Origin: Trichomonas vaginalis G3 | Taxonomy: Eukaryota; Parabasalia; Trichomonadida; Trichomonadidae | Length of the DNA stretch: 64,000 nt | Direction of reading: 5' to 3' | Assembly: GCF_026262505.1 (NCBI RefSeq) | Contig: NC_067205.1 | Span: 6,944,001 to 7,008,000 of the forward strand | Shown: piece after piece, positions 18,481-28,299 of the stretch | Layout: each line of letters starts with the position of its first letter | Numbering within the stretch: position 1 is the stretch's first letter | Translations under genes and position numbers: made by a program | The notes under the pieces: generated by a model | Database searches by the model: none | Seen by the model: only the letters and a program-made list of their open reading frames with translations | What the model was told of the DNA's origin: nothing

Positions 18481-19880
18481 ATTTCGGGTTGTTTGGGAAG
18501 GAATTGTTGGCTATGATGTACTGATTCATGATCAGTACATCATAGCCAACAATTCCTTATACAAAGTTCAAAAACTTGGGTGCAATCAGTTCTGATTGCA
18601 CCCAAGTTTTTGAACTTTCTCGAGGGAATGGAAGGGTAAGAGGTATACATTATGAATATATACCTCTTACCTTCCATTCCTCTCTGACAGCGGGAAACTT
18701 TGTCTGAATGTTAAACTATTCAGACAAAGTTTCCCGCTGTTTGCGAAGGAATTGTTGGCTATGATGTACTGATTCATGATCAGTACATCATAGCCAACAA
18801 TTCCTTATACAAGTTCAAAAAATTGGGTGCAATCAGTTCTGATTGCACCCAAGTTTTTGAACTTTCTCGAGGGAATGGAAGGGTAAGAGGTATACATTAT
18901 GAATATATACCTCTTACCCTTCCATTCCCTCTGACAGCGGGAAACTTTGTCTGAATGTTAAACTATTCAGACAAAGTTTCCCGCTGTTTGCGAAGGAATT
19001 GTTGGCTATGATGTACTGATTCATGATCAGTACATATAGCCAACAATTCCTTATACAAAGTTCAAAAACTTGGGTGCAATCAGTTCTGATTGCACCCAAG
19101 TTTTTGAACTTTCTCGAGGGAATGGAAGGGTAAGAGGTATACATTATGAATATATACCTCTTACCCTTCCATTCCCTCTCTGACAGCGGAAACTTTGTCT
19201 GAATGTTAAACTATTCAGACAAAGTTTCCCGCTGTTTGCGAAGGAATTGTTGGCTATGATGTACTGATTCATGATCAGTACATCATAGCCAACAATTCCT
19301 TATACAAAGTTCAAAAACTTGGTGTGCAATCAGTTCTGATTGCACCCAAGTTTTTGAACTTTCTCGAGGGAATGGAAGGGTAAGAGGTATACATTTGAAA
19401 TATATACCTCTTACCCTTCCATTCCCTCTCTGACAGCGGAAACTTTGTCTGAATGTTAAACTATTCAGACAAAGTTTCCCGCTGTTTGCGAAGGAATTGT
19501 TGGCTATGATGTACTGATTCATGATCAGTACATCATAGCCAACAATTCCTTATACAAAGTTCAAAAACTGGGTGCAATCAGTCTGATTGCACCAAGTTTT
19601 TGAACTTTCTCGAGGGAATGGAAGGGTAAGAGGTATACATTATGAATATATACCTCTTACCCTTCCATTCCCTCTCTGACAGCGGGAAACTTTGTCTGAA
19701 TGTTAAACTATTCAGACAAAGTTTCCCGCTGTTTGCGAAGGAATTGTTGGCTATGATGTACTGATTCATGATCAGTACATCATAGCCAACAATTCCTTAT
19801 ACAAAGTTCAAAAACTTGGGTGCAATCAGAACTGATTGCACCCATTTTTGAACTTTCTCGAGGGAATGAAAGGGTAAGAA
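18481..19880. repeat. Satellite of four-hairpin units (about 248 bp x 5.6)
   Basis: Units begin at 18497, 18745, 18992, 19240, 19490 and 19737 (the last is partial). Every unit consists of four adjacent inverted repeats. In unit 1 these are 18498-18558 (arms 28, loop 5), 18563-18618 (arms 27, loop 2), 18622-18683 (arms about 26, loop 11) and 18688-18739 (arms 22, loop 8). About 232 of 248 bases are in hairpins. Arms are perfect or nearly so in most units. The four hairpins are unrelated to each other in sequence. A degenerate piece of the fourth hairpin precedes unit 1. Open frames on either strand are repeat by-products. Confidence 0.95.
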
Positions 19881-20320
19881 TTATACATTAGACACAATCA
19901 CTGGCTCATATGCTCCTATTCTGAATCTAACACTATGCAAATTTATACAATTTCTCCACAAATCTTACATTCATTTTAATTTCAACGACCATTATTACCA
20001 CAAAGAATCTTACCTTCCCCTACAAAATCTAACTATCTATCAATTTAAAAAATGTTACAAAATATTAAATGAATTTTTTTTCTATACGTAATTTAAAGTT
20101 CTTAAACTCTCAGCATCAGAATATCCTTACATAGCTTAGCTATATATCGTATTTTTATGAATAAAAAAATTATTTAATATTATAATAAATGTTTATTCGT
20201 ATTTTTACTTTATTTTTAGTTACGAGGCTGTATTTCGAACTCAGGATTTGGGTTTAAGTCCTTTGTCCATTTAGGACCCTGGTCCCAAATTGATTTTGGA
20301 GTAGGTTTTCCACCGAAAAG
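19881..20320. other. AT-rich spacer with a short GGACC-rich patch
   Basis: No gene seen. At 20243-20283 the sequence TTTAAGTCC...AGGACCCTGG loosely resembles the GC hairpin found at 53666-53712 in element C. It may be a decayed end of another element. Confidence 0.45.
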
Positions 20321-21238
20321 GAGATATAAAAATTGCTCACACATTTTGCTCACATTTTGGCACTTTTTGTAACGTTTGTCACAAAAATAGTCAAAATGTC
20401 AAAATGTGAGCAAATTTTGAGAAGTGCTCACATTTTGACATACGATTATTTTCATACGTTTTTTTGATGAATTCTAATAAAACTTCATTATCACTTTCAG
20501 AACGAAGCGTAACTTTTCAGCACGTAACGCTCTATCATGTGTAGTGACATATTATTCAAAAAAACTCAGATTGCTTATCTTATAATAACAATTTCATTAG
20601 AAAAAATGCACGATTTCACGCTAAAACTTTGAAGCAATTCTTAAATTCGGATAAAAAATCGATATGTATTACACTTTAAACTTCAAAAAATGGTTCAAAA
20701 TTTAGACTTAGTTTATCTTAACAATATAGCAGATTTTAAGCCGAACAAGTAGGAGTAATAGAAATAGCTCTTGAAAATAATTACAATTAGTAATATGTAA
20801 GTCAAAGTTCGAGTATTCTAATAAATAAACGTTCCGGATTTTCTTTACTACAAGAATCAATACTTAATATATAGAAGCAACAGTAAAAACTTATTAGAGA
20901 TTCAAAAAGAAAGTTGACTAAAGAGAATCTTTTTATATAAGTAATTTTATTTTTTTGAAATACGAGATCGAATAAACATGTATTTTATTTTATTACTATA
21001 ATAATACGTTTTTACATAGTAAGAAAGTTTAGAGACTGAAATGAAATTAAAAATTGAGAAAAAAATAAAGCTTTTCTATAAAAATTCATATTAATATATA
21101 GTATAATGATATTACAATTTATTGATAGTTGTGTTAGAAAAAAGGTACATTCACTATTTTTGACAAAATTTTAAATTTTCATGGGGTTGTAAATCTTATA
21201 ATAACTAGATGAATAAGGAATAAATCCCAGTATGATGT
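20321..21238 (+). repeat. Left arm of a 0.92-kb inverted repeat
   Basis: This segment is the near-identical reverse complement of 49293-50212. It starts with GAGATATAAAAATTGCTCAC, followed by several TGTGAGCA/TGCTCACA palindromic blocks (20335-20445). Its last 98 bp are the end of the DNA transposon at 21141. The two arms flank Maverick B and about 29 kb in total. No gene lies in the arm. Confidence 0.9.
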
Positions 21239-22724
21239 GCATCATTATATTAAACACTATATGTAAGGCTGGTGATTCTATTAACACTTATGAAGATCTA
21301 TAGTATTTGAGCAGATAAATTTGATAATTTCCAAAACTCTTATATTTCAAAATTAAAGTGTGCGAATGCATTTAAATGAGAGCAAAAAGAGATTGATGCT
21401 GTTAAAACTATGTGTTAATTTGCAATTATTTCGCATCACAAGAACTACCCAGTAAATTCGGCTATCTTTCTTTGCAATTATTCTCCATTATACATATAAT
21501 ATAATGGTTAGGGTTTGAAGAAAAGTTACTAGAGAATTATTGACTTTTGAAATAATGCAGAATTTTACTTGAAGAAATCATTAATTTATGAGTTCCAAAT
21601 TGCTAAGCATGACGAAGGATCATTAAATTTGCTACAATTAAATACACTTATTGCAGAATTAAGATTTTTGAAATTAAAAGTTTGAAATATTGCCTTTTTG
21701 AATAAAAATTTAAATTTTATTATATAATCATGATAATATCTTATAGAAATTAAAAGAAAATATTTTAAACCATTCAAATATTTTGAATGTCTTATCAATT
21801 TAAAATATTAAAAGATAGCTTGATTTTATCATCATTAGTTGTTATCAAAGTTTTCTTCTTTTGATGAACAACAGTAAATGATTTGTTAATTACTTGTCTT
21901 CCTTTTTCGCAGCAAAATCGAAAGTTATGATGATAATCTTGCTCTCAATTTTGAAACTCTCTGATTTACAAGTAAGCATTCCTTTGGAAAAGCAGTCCTA
22001 TTCTGTTTTCAAGATATTTTAAAGCCTCAATTTCATACAATGCGCAGATCTATTCGAAATTGCAAGAACTCTCAAGAAAAATGCAGCAGCAAAGAAGATT
22101 CCATAGTTTCTAGCATCAAAAATTTACAACCTTAATACAACAGTTAAAGAGAAGCTCGAAAAGAAAATATTTAACCATAAAGCTGGAAACCATTCGATAT
22201 CTACTATTGGATCTAATAAAAAGTTAATTATAACATATTTAACATGCTATTTGTTGACTTTGTTCCATTATATTACCATATATACCTTTTTGAAATCTAA
22301 AATATTTTTACAATTTTAACCATGTGTTGTTGAAACCATATATCAATCTTAGCTAAAGTATAGTTTATGAGTCTGTCACCATCTAACGTATGAATTTTCA
22401 AAAATGTCAAATATGTTCATTTTTTCTGTAGATTCAGCCATAATTTCACGTTGTTATACTATTCAACTATTATTTAATATTTTTATCGATTTAAATATAT
22501 GATGAGATGCTTAGTTCTCCTGGAAATCGATTTTTAATCGCAATTTTAACTTTCCAAAAAAAATTCAAAAATAAAAATCCCTCTCAATTTTCTAAGTTTT
22601 ATAACTCGCCAAATCTCTAGCCAAATTTTTTTGGCCCGTATAAATATTGTTTGGCACTATATAGGGATGCTATTTATCATATTTTCATCCCATTTTACTG
22701 TTATCACCTAGTGAATGTACCTTT
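21141..22724. mobile_element. Non-autonomous DNA transposon, 1.58 kb
   Basis: Both ends carry the 16-bp inverted repeat AAAGGTACATTCACTA (21141-21156 and, inverted, 22709-22724). The element is flanked on both sides by GTTAGAAA (21133-21140 and 22725-22732), an 8-bp target duplication. That size points to hAT-like or related cut-and-paste transposons; a Mutator-type 9-bp duplication is the alternative. No transposase ORF is present inside, only AT-rich sequence, so it depends on another copy. The same end with the same flank appears inverted at 49372-49395. Confidence 0.65.
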
Positions 22725-23725
22725 GTTAGAAAAAATATACAACTAAAATGTCAGTTTTAAAAAATTTAAAAATTATATTAAAACAATAGTCATTGAGGAT
22801 GGTTAATTGCAAAAACTCAAGAAACTATCATTATCTCTCTTTGCTTAACACATCTACAACTGGAAACATCATTCCAAATGAAGTTCCTCAGTCTCGTCAA
22901 AATTTCTCTCTCATCTACAACAAGCTTAACTCAAAACTCAAGAAACTATCATTATCTCTCTTTGCTTAACACATCTACAACTGGAAACATCATTCCAAAT
23001 GTTGCATTCAAGAATCCTATTATTATTCTTTCTTTCAATCTTTTATATTTACTCTTTAAATTCTAATATAATATAAATTCTTCATTTCCTTTGTTTAAAC
23101 TTTTTTCATTTTAATACCATTTTATCAGATAGTAATTTTTGTTTTTCTCTGACCAAAAATCTTCTCAATTTAACTCCACCTTCACAAAAATTCATTGAGT
23201 TCTCTCAAAATTCTTGTATTTTTGGTATACTTAAAGTATCATCTTCAAATATTTTTTGGAGAAAATTGACTTTGCATAATATCGTAATACTTTTTAAGGC
23301 AGATAGATTTACCGTAAGTTGAAGAACTTTTAATTTGAACAGAAATTATTCAACAAATATTCTTTTTATTTGATCAAGAGACGTATACCAATATAATCTA
23401 CTTGCTAGGGATATGTAGATCACGTTCAGAATTTGCCAAGTTTGGTGAATATCTATGGGATTAGGGACATCTATTTAATTTAAGAACTAAAAATTAGCAT
23501 AGGCGTATTATGCTGTTACTGAAATATATTTTGGATGTATAAATTTTTACTTAATACTCTTTTATTGTTATCATTTTTAAAGATTTTTTATTATGAGCAA
23601 AAAAATGGCAAGACAATAATATATTGTACATGCAATTTATTATTACTGAATAAATTTATCAATCAAATTTGATCACATACAATTTTTACAGATAAATACA
23701 TTATCTCAAAAAATATCTATATATT
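22725..23725. other. AT-rich spacer with a direct duplication
   Basis: No gene is convincing. A 69-bp sequence at 22812-22880 is repeated at 22933-23001, a 121-bp period. The rest is AT-rich up to the poly(A) tip of Maverick B. Confidence 0.6.
22812..23001 (+). repeat. 69-bp direct repeat, 121-bp period
   Basis: Copies at 22812-22880 and 22933-23001 are identical apart from the edges, from AAAACTCAAGAAACTATC to CATCATTCCAAATG. The interval resembles a recent tandem duplication. Confidence 0.85.
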
Positions 23726-23890
23726 AAAAAAAAAAAAAAAAAAAGGTAGTGGGGCTTCCAGGCACTTCGTGCCCTCTAGCCCTGAAGATGTTTAGTATAA
23801 ATGAAGTTTTTTTGGGTACTGGGGGCTTCCAGGGGCTGCGCCCCTTCTAGCCCATAAAAAATTTTTGAGAGTCGTCGCCGTTGACTTTTT
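23726..23890. repeat. Left terminal repeat of Maverick B
   Basis: Poly(A), GGTAGTGGGGCTTCC, then a hairpin tip with inner stem GGCAC-TTC-GTGCC. A second tip follows at about 23826 with inner stem GGGGC-TGC-GCCCC, then GAGAGTCGTCGCCGTTGAC. The whole block matches 50213-50396 in inverted orientation better than it matches 48843-48909. Confidence 0.85.
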
Positions 23891-24018
23891 TGTAGAGCAC
23901 TCAAAATAGTATAAATGAAGTTTTTATTCGGAGGGCTTCCAGGAGCTTTTCACAAATTATATATGTTTTCATGTTTTGTCACTTTTCAGGTAAAAACATT
24001 TTTATTATTGTATATAAA

Positions 24019-24837
24019 ATGAATTTTACAAAACCACCGTTACCCTTCTTTGGAAATAAGAGTAGATGTAAAGATATTCTATTGAGAGAACTTAAGAAAC
24101 TACCGAATGGTCTAACATTTGTAGATTTGTTCGGTGGAAGTTTCTATATATCCCATTTGTGCCATACCGTATTCCCAGACTCAAAGATTATATGCAATGA
24201 CTTCGACAACTATATGGACCGTCTCAAACATATACCAGACACAAACAATATATTGAAAGAGTTAAAAGAAAAGATACCTATAGGTAAGATGGAACGTATA
24301 CCATTAGATAAGAAAAATATTGTGAGAGAGGTTTTGAAAAAAGCAGAATATATTGACTGGGATAGTATATCTGCTAGACTATTATATAGTGGTTCTATAA
24401 GAGTTCATGACATTGAAACACTTATGTCAAAAGTTTTATATCTTAACTATACAAACGTTTTCAAAGAGAACATAGAAAAATATATTGAGGGTATAGAGTT
24501 TGTGAGATGTCATTGGACAGAGTTGTATGAAAAATTTAAAGACAAGGAAAATGTTTTCTTTATAGTAGACCCACCGTTCTATAACACATGGGATTTTCAA
24601 TACCAAGTAGACTGGACTTTGAGAGACTCTTTAGAAACTTTAGACGTTTTACATAACCATCCATGCTTTTACTTTACATCCGATAAAAGTGGTTTGGAAA
24701 GTGTCATGAGATGGTTAGAGGACATACATGACTATGAGTATAGATATGACAAGATAGAATATGAGAGAGGTCCTATAAACCGGAAAAAGTGTCATAACAA
24801 AGAAATTTTATTGGTAAGTAAATGTGGTTTGAAATAG
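24019..24837 (+). CDS. D12-class adenine-specific DNA methyltransferase
   Basis: The 272-residue protein transfers a methyl group from S-adenosylmethionine to N6 of adenine in DNA. Landmarks of the Dam/D12 class are clear: PLPFFGNKSR (residues 8-16, N-terminal SAM motif), FVDLFGGSF (34-42, motif I) and DPPF at 184-187 (the catalytic DPPY type) followed by YN. The ATG at 24019 is preferred over an in-frame one 48 nt upstream because homology begins with NFTKPPLPFFG and an ATTTTTA box precedes it. It is the first gene inside the left terminal repeat. The target site cannot be read from sequence. It could mark element DNA or host chromatin (trichomonads carry 6mA). The ORF looks whole. Confidence 0.85.
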   Translation: MNFTKPPLPFFGNKSRCKDILLRELKKLPNGLTFVDLFGGSFYISHLCHTVFPDSKIICNDFDNYMDRLKHIPDTNNILKELKEKIPIGKMERIPLDKKNIVREVLKKAEYIDWDSISARLLYSGSIRVHDIETLMSKVLYLNYTNVFKENIEKYIEGIEFVRCHWTELYEKFKDKENVFFIVDPPFYNTWDFQYQVDWTLRDSLETLDVLHNHPCFYFTSDKSGLESVMRWLEDIHDYEYRYDKIEYERGPINRKKCHNKEILLVSKCGLK

Positions 24838-24953
24838 GACTACTTGTTTTAGGTTTTTTCCATTGTGTCATTTACTTATTTGACGTGGCAGAAAGATATA
24901 GAGAATATGAAGATGAACCAATGTCTGCAAATGTTCAGCATATGTACTCGTAA
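24822..24953 (+). CDS. 43-residue single-pass membrane peptide
   Basis: This short ORF overlaps the end of the methyltransferase gene by 16 nt. It starts MWFEIGLLVLGFFHCVIYLF, a hydrophobic segment long enough to span a membrane, and ends in a polar, charged tail (RYREYEDEPMSANVQHMYS). The overlap suggests coupled expression with the methyltransferase. The family is not recognised. Small membrane peptides are common in Polinton-like elements, and a role in particle assembly or membrane interaction is speculation. Confidence 0.45.
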   Translation: MWFEIGLLVLGFFHCVIYLFDVAERYREYEDEPMSANVQHMYS

Positions 24954-24976
24954 GAGATATTTTTATCTAATATTAA

Positions 24977-25339
24977 ATGGACGCACAGAACTTAGCGAAT
25001 GCACAGCAACCTGGACAACCAAACCCAGAGAATATTCCAAATGAAGTTAGAATACAAACTGCAATGGCAAACTATGGTCAAGTGCCAACAGATGTACAAA
25101 TGCAAACTGCCATGTCAAATGACGCTGCGTTAGGTTTGCCACCATGGTATGCAAATATGAGATGGAAAGAGTTTTATACAAACCCTGAAGTGGGATATAA
25201 ACAACTCTATGCAGATGACGCGAACACAGGAGTTGACCCGGAATATGTTTTCTACCAGAGGAGAAATAGAATGTATGAGCTCCAGTTAAAAAATGCTATG
25301 GAACTCAGAAGGAAACGTAAGAGACTAGGCGGACATTAG
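24977..25339 (+). CDS. Hypothetical Maverick protein, 120 residues
   Basis: Gln/Asn/Pro-rich N-terminal half with an internal duplication (VRIQTAMANYGQVPTDVQMQTAMSN: two IQTAM/MQTAM units). A W/Y-rich middle (PPWYANMRWKEFY) and a basic C-terminus (ELRRKRKRLGGH) follow. Family not recognised. GATATTTTTATCTAATATTAA lies just upstream, the class II box. The basic tail would suit nucleic acid binding or virion packing, but that is inference. Confidence 0.55.
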   Translation: MDAQNLANAQQPGQPNPENIPNEVRIQTAMANYGQVPTDVQMQTAMSNDAALGLPPWYANMRWKEFYTNPEVGYKQLYADDANTGVDPEYVFYQRRNRMYELQLKNAMELRRKRKRLGGH

Positions 25340-25357
25340 ATTTTTACATATAGTAAA

Positions 25358-25627
25358 ATGGGTTTCTTTGGAAGAATAGGAAACTTCTTTCGAAATGTTG
25401 GAAGAGGTATATGGAATGGAATAAAATCTGTCGGAAGAGGAATTTGGAACGGAGTCAAAAATATTGGTAAAAGAGTAGGTCAGTTCGTTGGTATTATACC
25501 TAAAGACCCTGAACCAGAAGAACAAGCTCCTGTTATACAACAGCCTGAACCTGCACCACAGTCTAGTTGGCAACCAAATCCAACACCTTCAACCGTATTA
25601 AAAAATTATATTTTTACCGTTCGATAG
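25358..25627 (+). CDS. Small amphipathic, membrane-active-like protein
   Basis: 89 residues starting MGFFGRIGNFFRNVGRGIWN. The first 50 residues are repeated Gly/Phe/Trp/Ile-rich amphipathic units (GRGIWNGIKS, GRGIWNGVKN), with a second-position Gly that could be myristoylated. The rest is Pro/Gln-rich. The pattern is like small viral membrane-lytic or capsid-interior proteins. A similar gene follows at 29272, and element C has others near 54.1-54.6 kb. Not assigned to a named family. Confidence 0.5.
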   Translation: MGFFGRIGNFFRNVGRGIWNGIKSVGRGIWNGVKNIGKRVGQFVGIIPKDPEPEEQAPVIQQPEPAPQSSWQPNPTPSTVLKNYIFTVR

Positions 25628-25639
25628 TAGTTGTATATG

Positions 25640-26449
25640 AAACTAAGTTCTAAGTAAAACGCATGGTATAATGGAATTATTCTCTTTCTTCCATCTGTTG
25701 TAAACCATACTGAAAGTCTGAAATACTTCCACTCGGCGGTTCATATAGCTTTGTAGGTTTTTCGTAAAAGTCATTTGCCAAGCATAAAAAAGAGTTTTGT
25801 GCACCAGAAAATGAAGCATGAACTATAATAGCATCTGAGTCGAAACATTTTCATATGTTCCATTAGGGTTTTCGACTTCATAAAAGTCCGGGTGTACTGG
25901 ATATTCTGCAGGCTGATTTAACATCCTCAAAAATCTATACATGCCAAGTTGTTATATTTTGTAGAAATATAAACGTTTTCTCCAAGGTCTTCTATTCTAT
26001 TGATTTAACAGTTGCATTTTTCCTGTCATAAATAATATCGAGATGGTACTCTCCTTCGTCAATGTTGTACTGTTTTGCATATTCGAGATAGATATCGTTT
26101 ATTTTTTCTTGAAAAGCTTGAAGAGTTGTTTCTAAGTTTACAAGCAAACTAACTTGTAAAAGTTTTCCCTGTTCAAATTTCTCATACGTACGTTTTTCTT
26201 TGTTATAGTATCGAACTTCAAAACCGACCGTAAATGGGAAACATGTATGGCTTCTGAAATGAACTTCATTCTACGAAAGCCAATAGCTTTTGTGACGGAT
26301 GGGTCTCTTAACCATCTTAACGGGTAGTCAAAACGATAGCCTTCATGCTTTACGGTCTCTGTCTCAAACTTTTGACCGACATTAGTAAAAAGTTCATCTA
26401 ATGGTTTAGTTGTAGCAACTCTTGAATTTTCTTTTTCTATTGAAAGCAT
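25640..26449 (-). pseudogene. Diverged, broken relative of the 286-residue gene
   Basis: The readable N-terminal part (TKPLDELFTN, FDYPLRWLRDPSVTKAIGFRR) is clearly related to the protein at 11514-12374, but much more distant than the A/B copies. It is therefore a paralogue within the element. It is divergent from the tail-fibre gene across a short shared spacer. The copy has several breaks. Confidence 0.6.
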
Positions 26450-26468
26450 ATTTTATCTAGAATAAAAA
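26446..26468. promoter_or_regulatory. Palindromic bidirectional upstream box
   Basis: ATATTTTATCTAGAATAAAAATG is nearly palindromic and separates two divergent genes. The spacer at 43437-43454 has the closely similar TTTTACTTAGAATAAAAAG between another divergent pair. A shared bidirectional promoter is likely. Confidence 0.45.
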
Positions 26469-26523
26469 TGTCGAAAGAAACAGCGTCTATGAGAGAAATA
26501 AAACACACAACAGACAACTCATT

Positions 26524-28299
26524 TTGCAAGCTCTAAATAAGAACACAACAAACTTTTCAAACTATTCTAAGATATCTGAGTCATTGAAAGAAGGAAACTT
26601 AAAACTGACATTAAACCCAATGACAGACGAGTTTCTGTTTCAAGACAGTAAGAACCATACTGTCTGTATAAATCCAACAAAAGGAACTTTAAACGAGAAA
26701 CCTATAAAAGAACTTCTTTTGAAAGCAGATGTTGACAACAAAGCTGACAAAGAGTATGTCATTGAAAAAGTTCAAGAAGAACATGACAGAGCAGATGCAA
26801 CATATGCAACAAAAGAACATACTCATCCTGAACTAGCAGACAAAACATATGTTGACAATAAAATGTCAAGTGAAGTGACAAGAGCTGAAAACGAATATTC
26901 TAAAAAGACTCATACACATACCATTGCAAATATTACAAACTTACAAGAAACCTTAAACAGGAAAAGTGACGTTGGACATACACATACCATTGCAAATATT
27001 ACAAACTTACAAGAAACCTTAAACAGGAAAAGTGACGTTGGACATACACATTCTATATCTGAAATAACAGACTTAAACGTTAGCCTTGACAACAAAGCTG
27101 ACAAAGAGTATGTAGATGCAACAAAAGACTATATTCTCGCATGGACAGAAAGAACATACCCACAAAAACATCATACACATAACATCTATGATGTAGATGA
27201 ACTTCAAGAAAAGTTAGATGGCAAAGCTGACAAGAACCATACACATACCATTGCAAATATTACAAACTTACAAGAAACCTTAAACAGGAAAAGTGACGTT
27301 GGACATACACATACCATTGCAAATATTACAAACTTACAAGAAACCTTAAACAGGAAAAGTGACGTTGGACATACACATTCTATATCTGAAATAACAGACT
27401 TAAACGTTAGCCTTGACAACAAAGCTGACAAAGAGTATGTAGATGCAACAAAAGACTATATTCTCGCATGGACAGAAAGAACATACCCACAAAAACATCA
27501 TACACATAACATCTATGACGTAGATGAACTTCAAGAAAAGTTAGATGGCAAAGCTGACAAGAACCATACACATACCATTGCAAATATTACAAACTTACAA
27601 GAAACCTTAAACAGGAAAAGTGACGTTGGACATACACATACAAGTTTTACAACTTTTACAGCAGATGATATAATATTGAACTTTGACCTTGGTTCAAGTG
27701 CACCTTCAGAGAATCCAAGCACTAGTGTAAAAGATACTCTTAACAATTTAGTTAACAGTTGCAGGAATATCGAAGAGCATGCCAGAAACTTTGAAGCATA
27801 TGAACTACCAACAATGTTAGAGAAGAAAGCAGACAAAACAGAGCTTCAAACATTAAAGATTGAAATACTTCAAACAGTATATCCTATAGGTTATATTTAT
27901 ACGTCAATGAACTCTACCAGACCAGAAGTAGTACTTGGTTTTGGAACTTGGACTCAAATAGTCGACAGGTTTTTGTATTGTGCAAACTCTTCAAAGGAAA
28001 CAGGTGGAAGTAAAACGATTTCAGGTGAAAACCTACCTGCGCACAGTCATTACATAAATTTAAGTACATCTCTAGAAGGTTGGCATAAGCATAGATATTG
28101 GGATTGGTCAAGAATGACAAAAGGTAAAGGATATGATGTTAAAGACGACGTTGAGTTTGCTATAAATTGTTACTGGAGTGACACTCAGGGAGGAGGAAGC
28201 CATACACATTTGGTTTCAGGGTATACGCAAACAACGGGACAAAGTAAAGACTACATGCCACCTTACATGACAGTTTACGCATGGTATAGAAATGCTTAG
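26524..28299 (+). CDS. Phage-like tail-fibre/spike protein with HTH repeats
   Basis: 591 residues; the exact N-terminus is uncertain. An N-terminal base region is followed by shaft repeats. A 109-residue (327-bp) unit starts at 26911, 27238 and 27565 (the last partial), and inside it a 22-residue HTHTIANITNLQETL unit is doubled. HTH/HSH motifs recur through the shaft. In phage fibres such as T4 gp37, HxH motifs bind iron along a trimer axis. Residues about 455-591 form a collar/tip domain: PIGYIYTSMNSTRPEVVLG, FGTWTQIVDRFLYC, GENLPAHSHY, and an end in MPPYMTVYAWYR. This is typical of bacteriophage tail-collar proteins. It probably projects from particles and binds a receptor. The 3' end overlaps the convergent integrase gene by 4 nt. 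Confidence 0.8.
   Translation: MQALNKNTTNFSNYSKISESLKEGNLKLTLNPMTDEFLFQDSKNHTVCINPTKGTLNEKPIKELLLKADVDNKADKEYVIEKVQEEHDRADATYATKEHTHPELADKTYVDNKMSSEVTRAENEYSKKTHTHTIANITNLQETLNRKSDVGHTHTIANITNLQETLNRKSDVGHTHSISEITDLNVSLDNKADKEYVDATKDYILAWTERTYPQKHHTHNIYDVDELQEKLDGKADKNHTHTIANITNLQETLNRKSDVGHTHTIANITNLQETLNRKSDVGHTHSISEITDLNVSLDNKADKEYVDATKDYILAWTERTYPQKHHTHNIYDVDELQEKLDGKADKNHTHTIANITNLQETLNRKSDVGHTHTSFTTFTADDIILNFDLGSSAPSENPSTSVKDTLNNLVNSCRNIEEHARNFEAYELPTMLEKKADKTELQTLKIEILQTVYPIGYIYTSMNSTRPEVVLGFGTWTQIVDRFLYCANSSKETGGSKTISGENLPAHSHYINLSTSLEGWHKHRYWDWSRMTKGKGYDVKDDVEFAINCYWSDTQGGGSHTHLVSGYTQTTGQSKDYMPPYMTVYAWYRNA

Noticed and set aside
18481-19880. CRISPR-like array or protein-coding repeats in the hairpin satellite
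   Set aside because: There are no unique spacers between units: the whole unit repeats. The open frames on both strands exist only because the unit repeats without stops and change at every unit boundary.
26524-28299. Bacteriophage contamination as the source of the tail-fibre gene
   Set aside because: It is embedded between Maverick genes with the same codon style and overlaps the integrase gene, and a related spike lies in element C.
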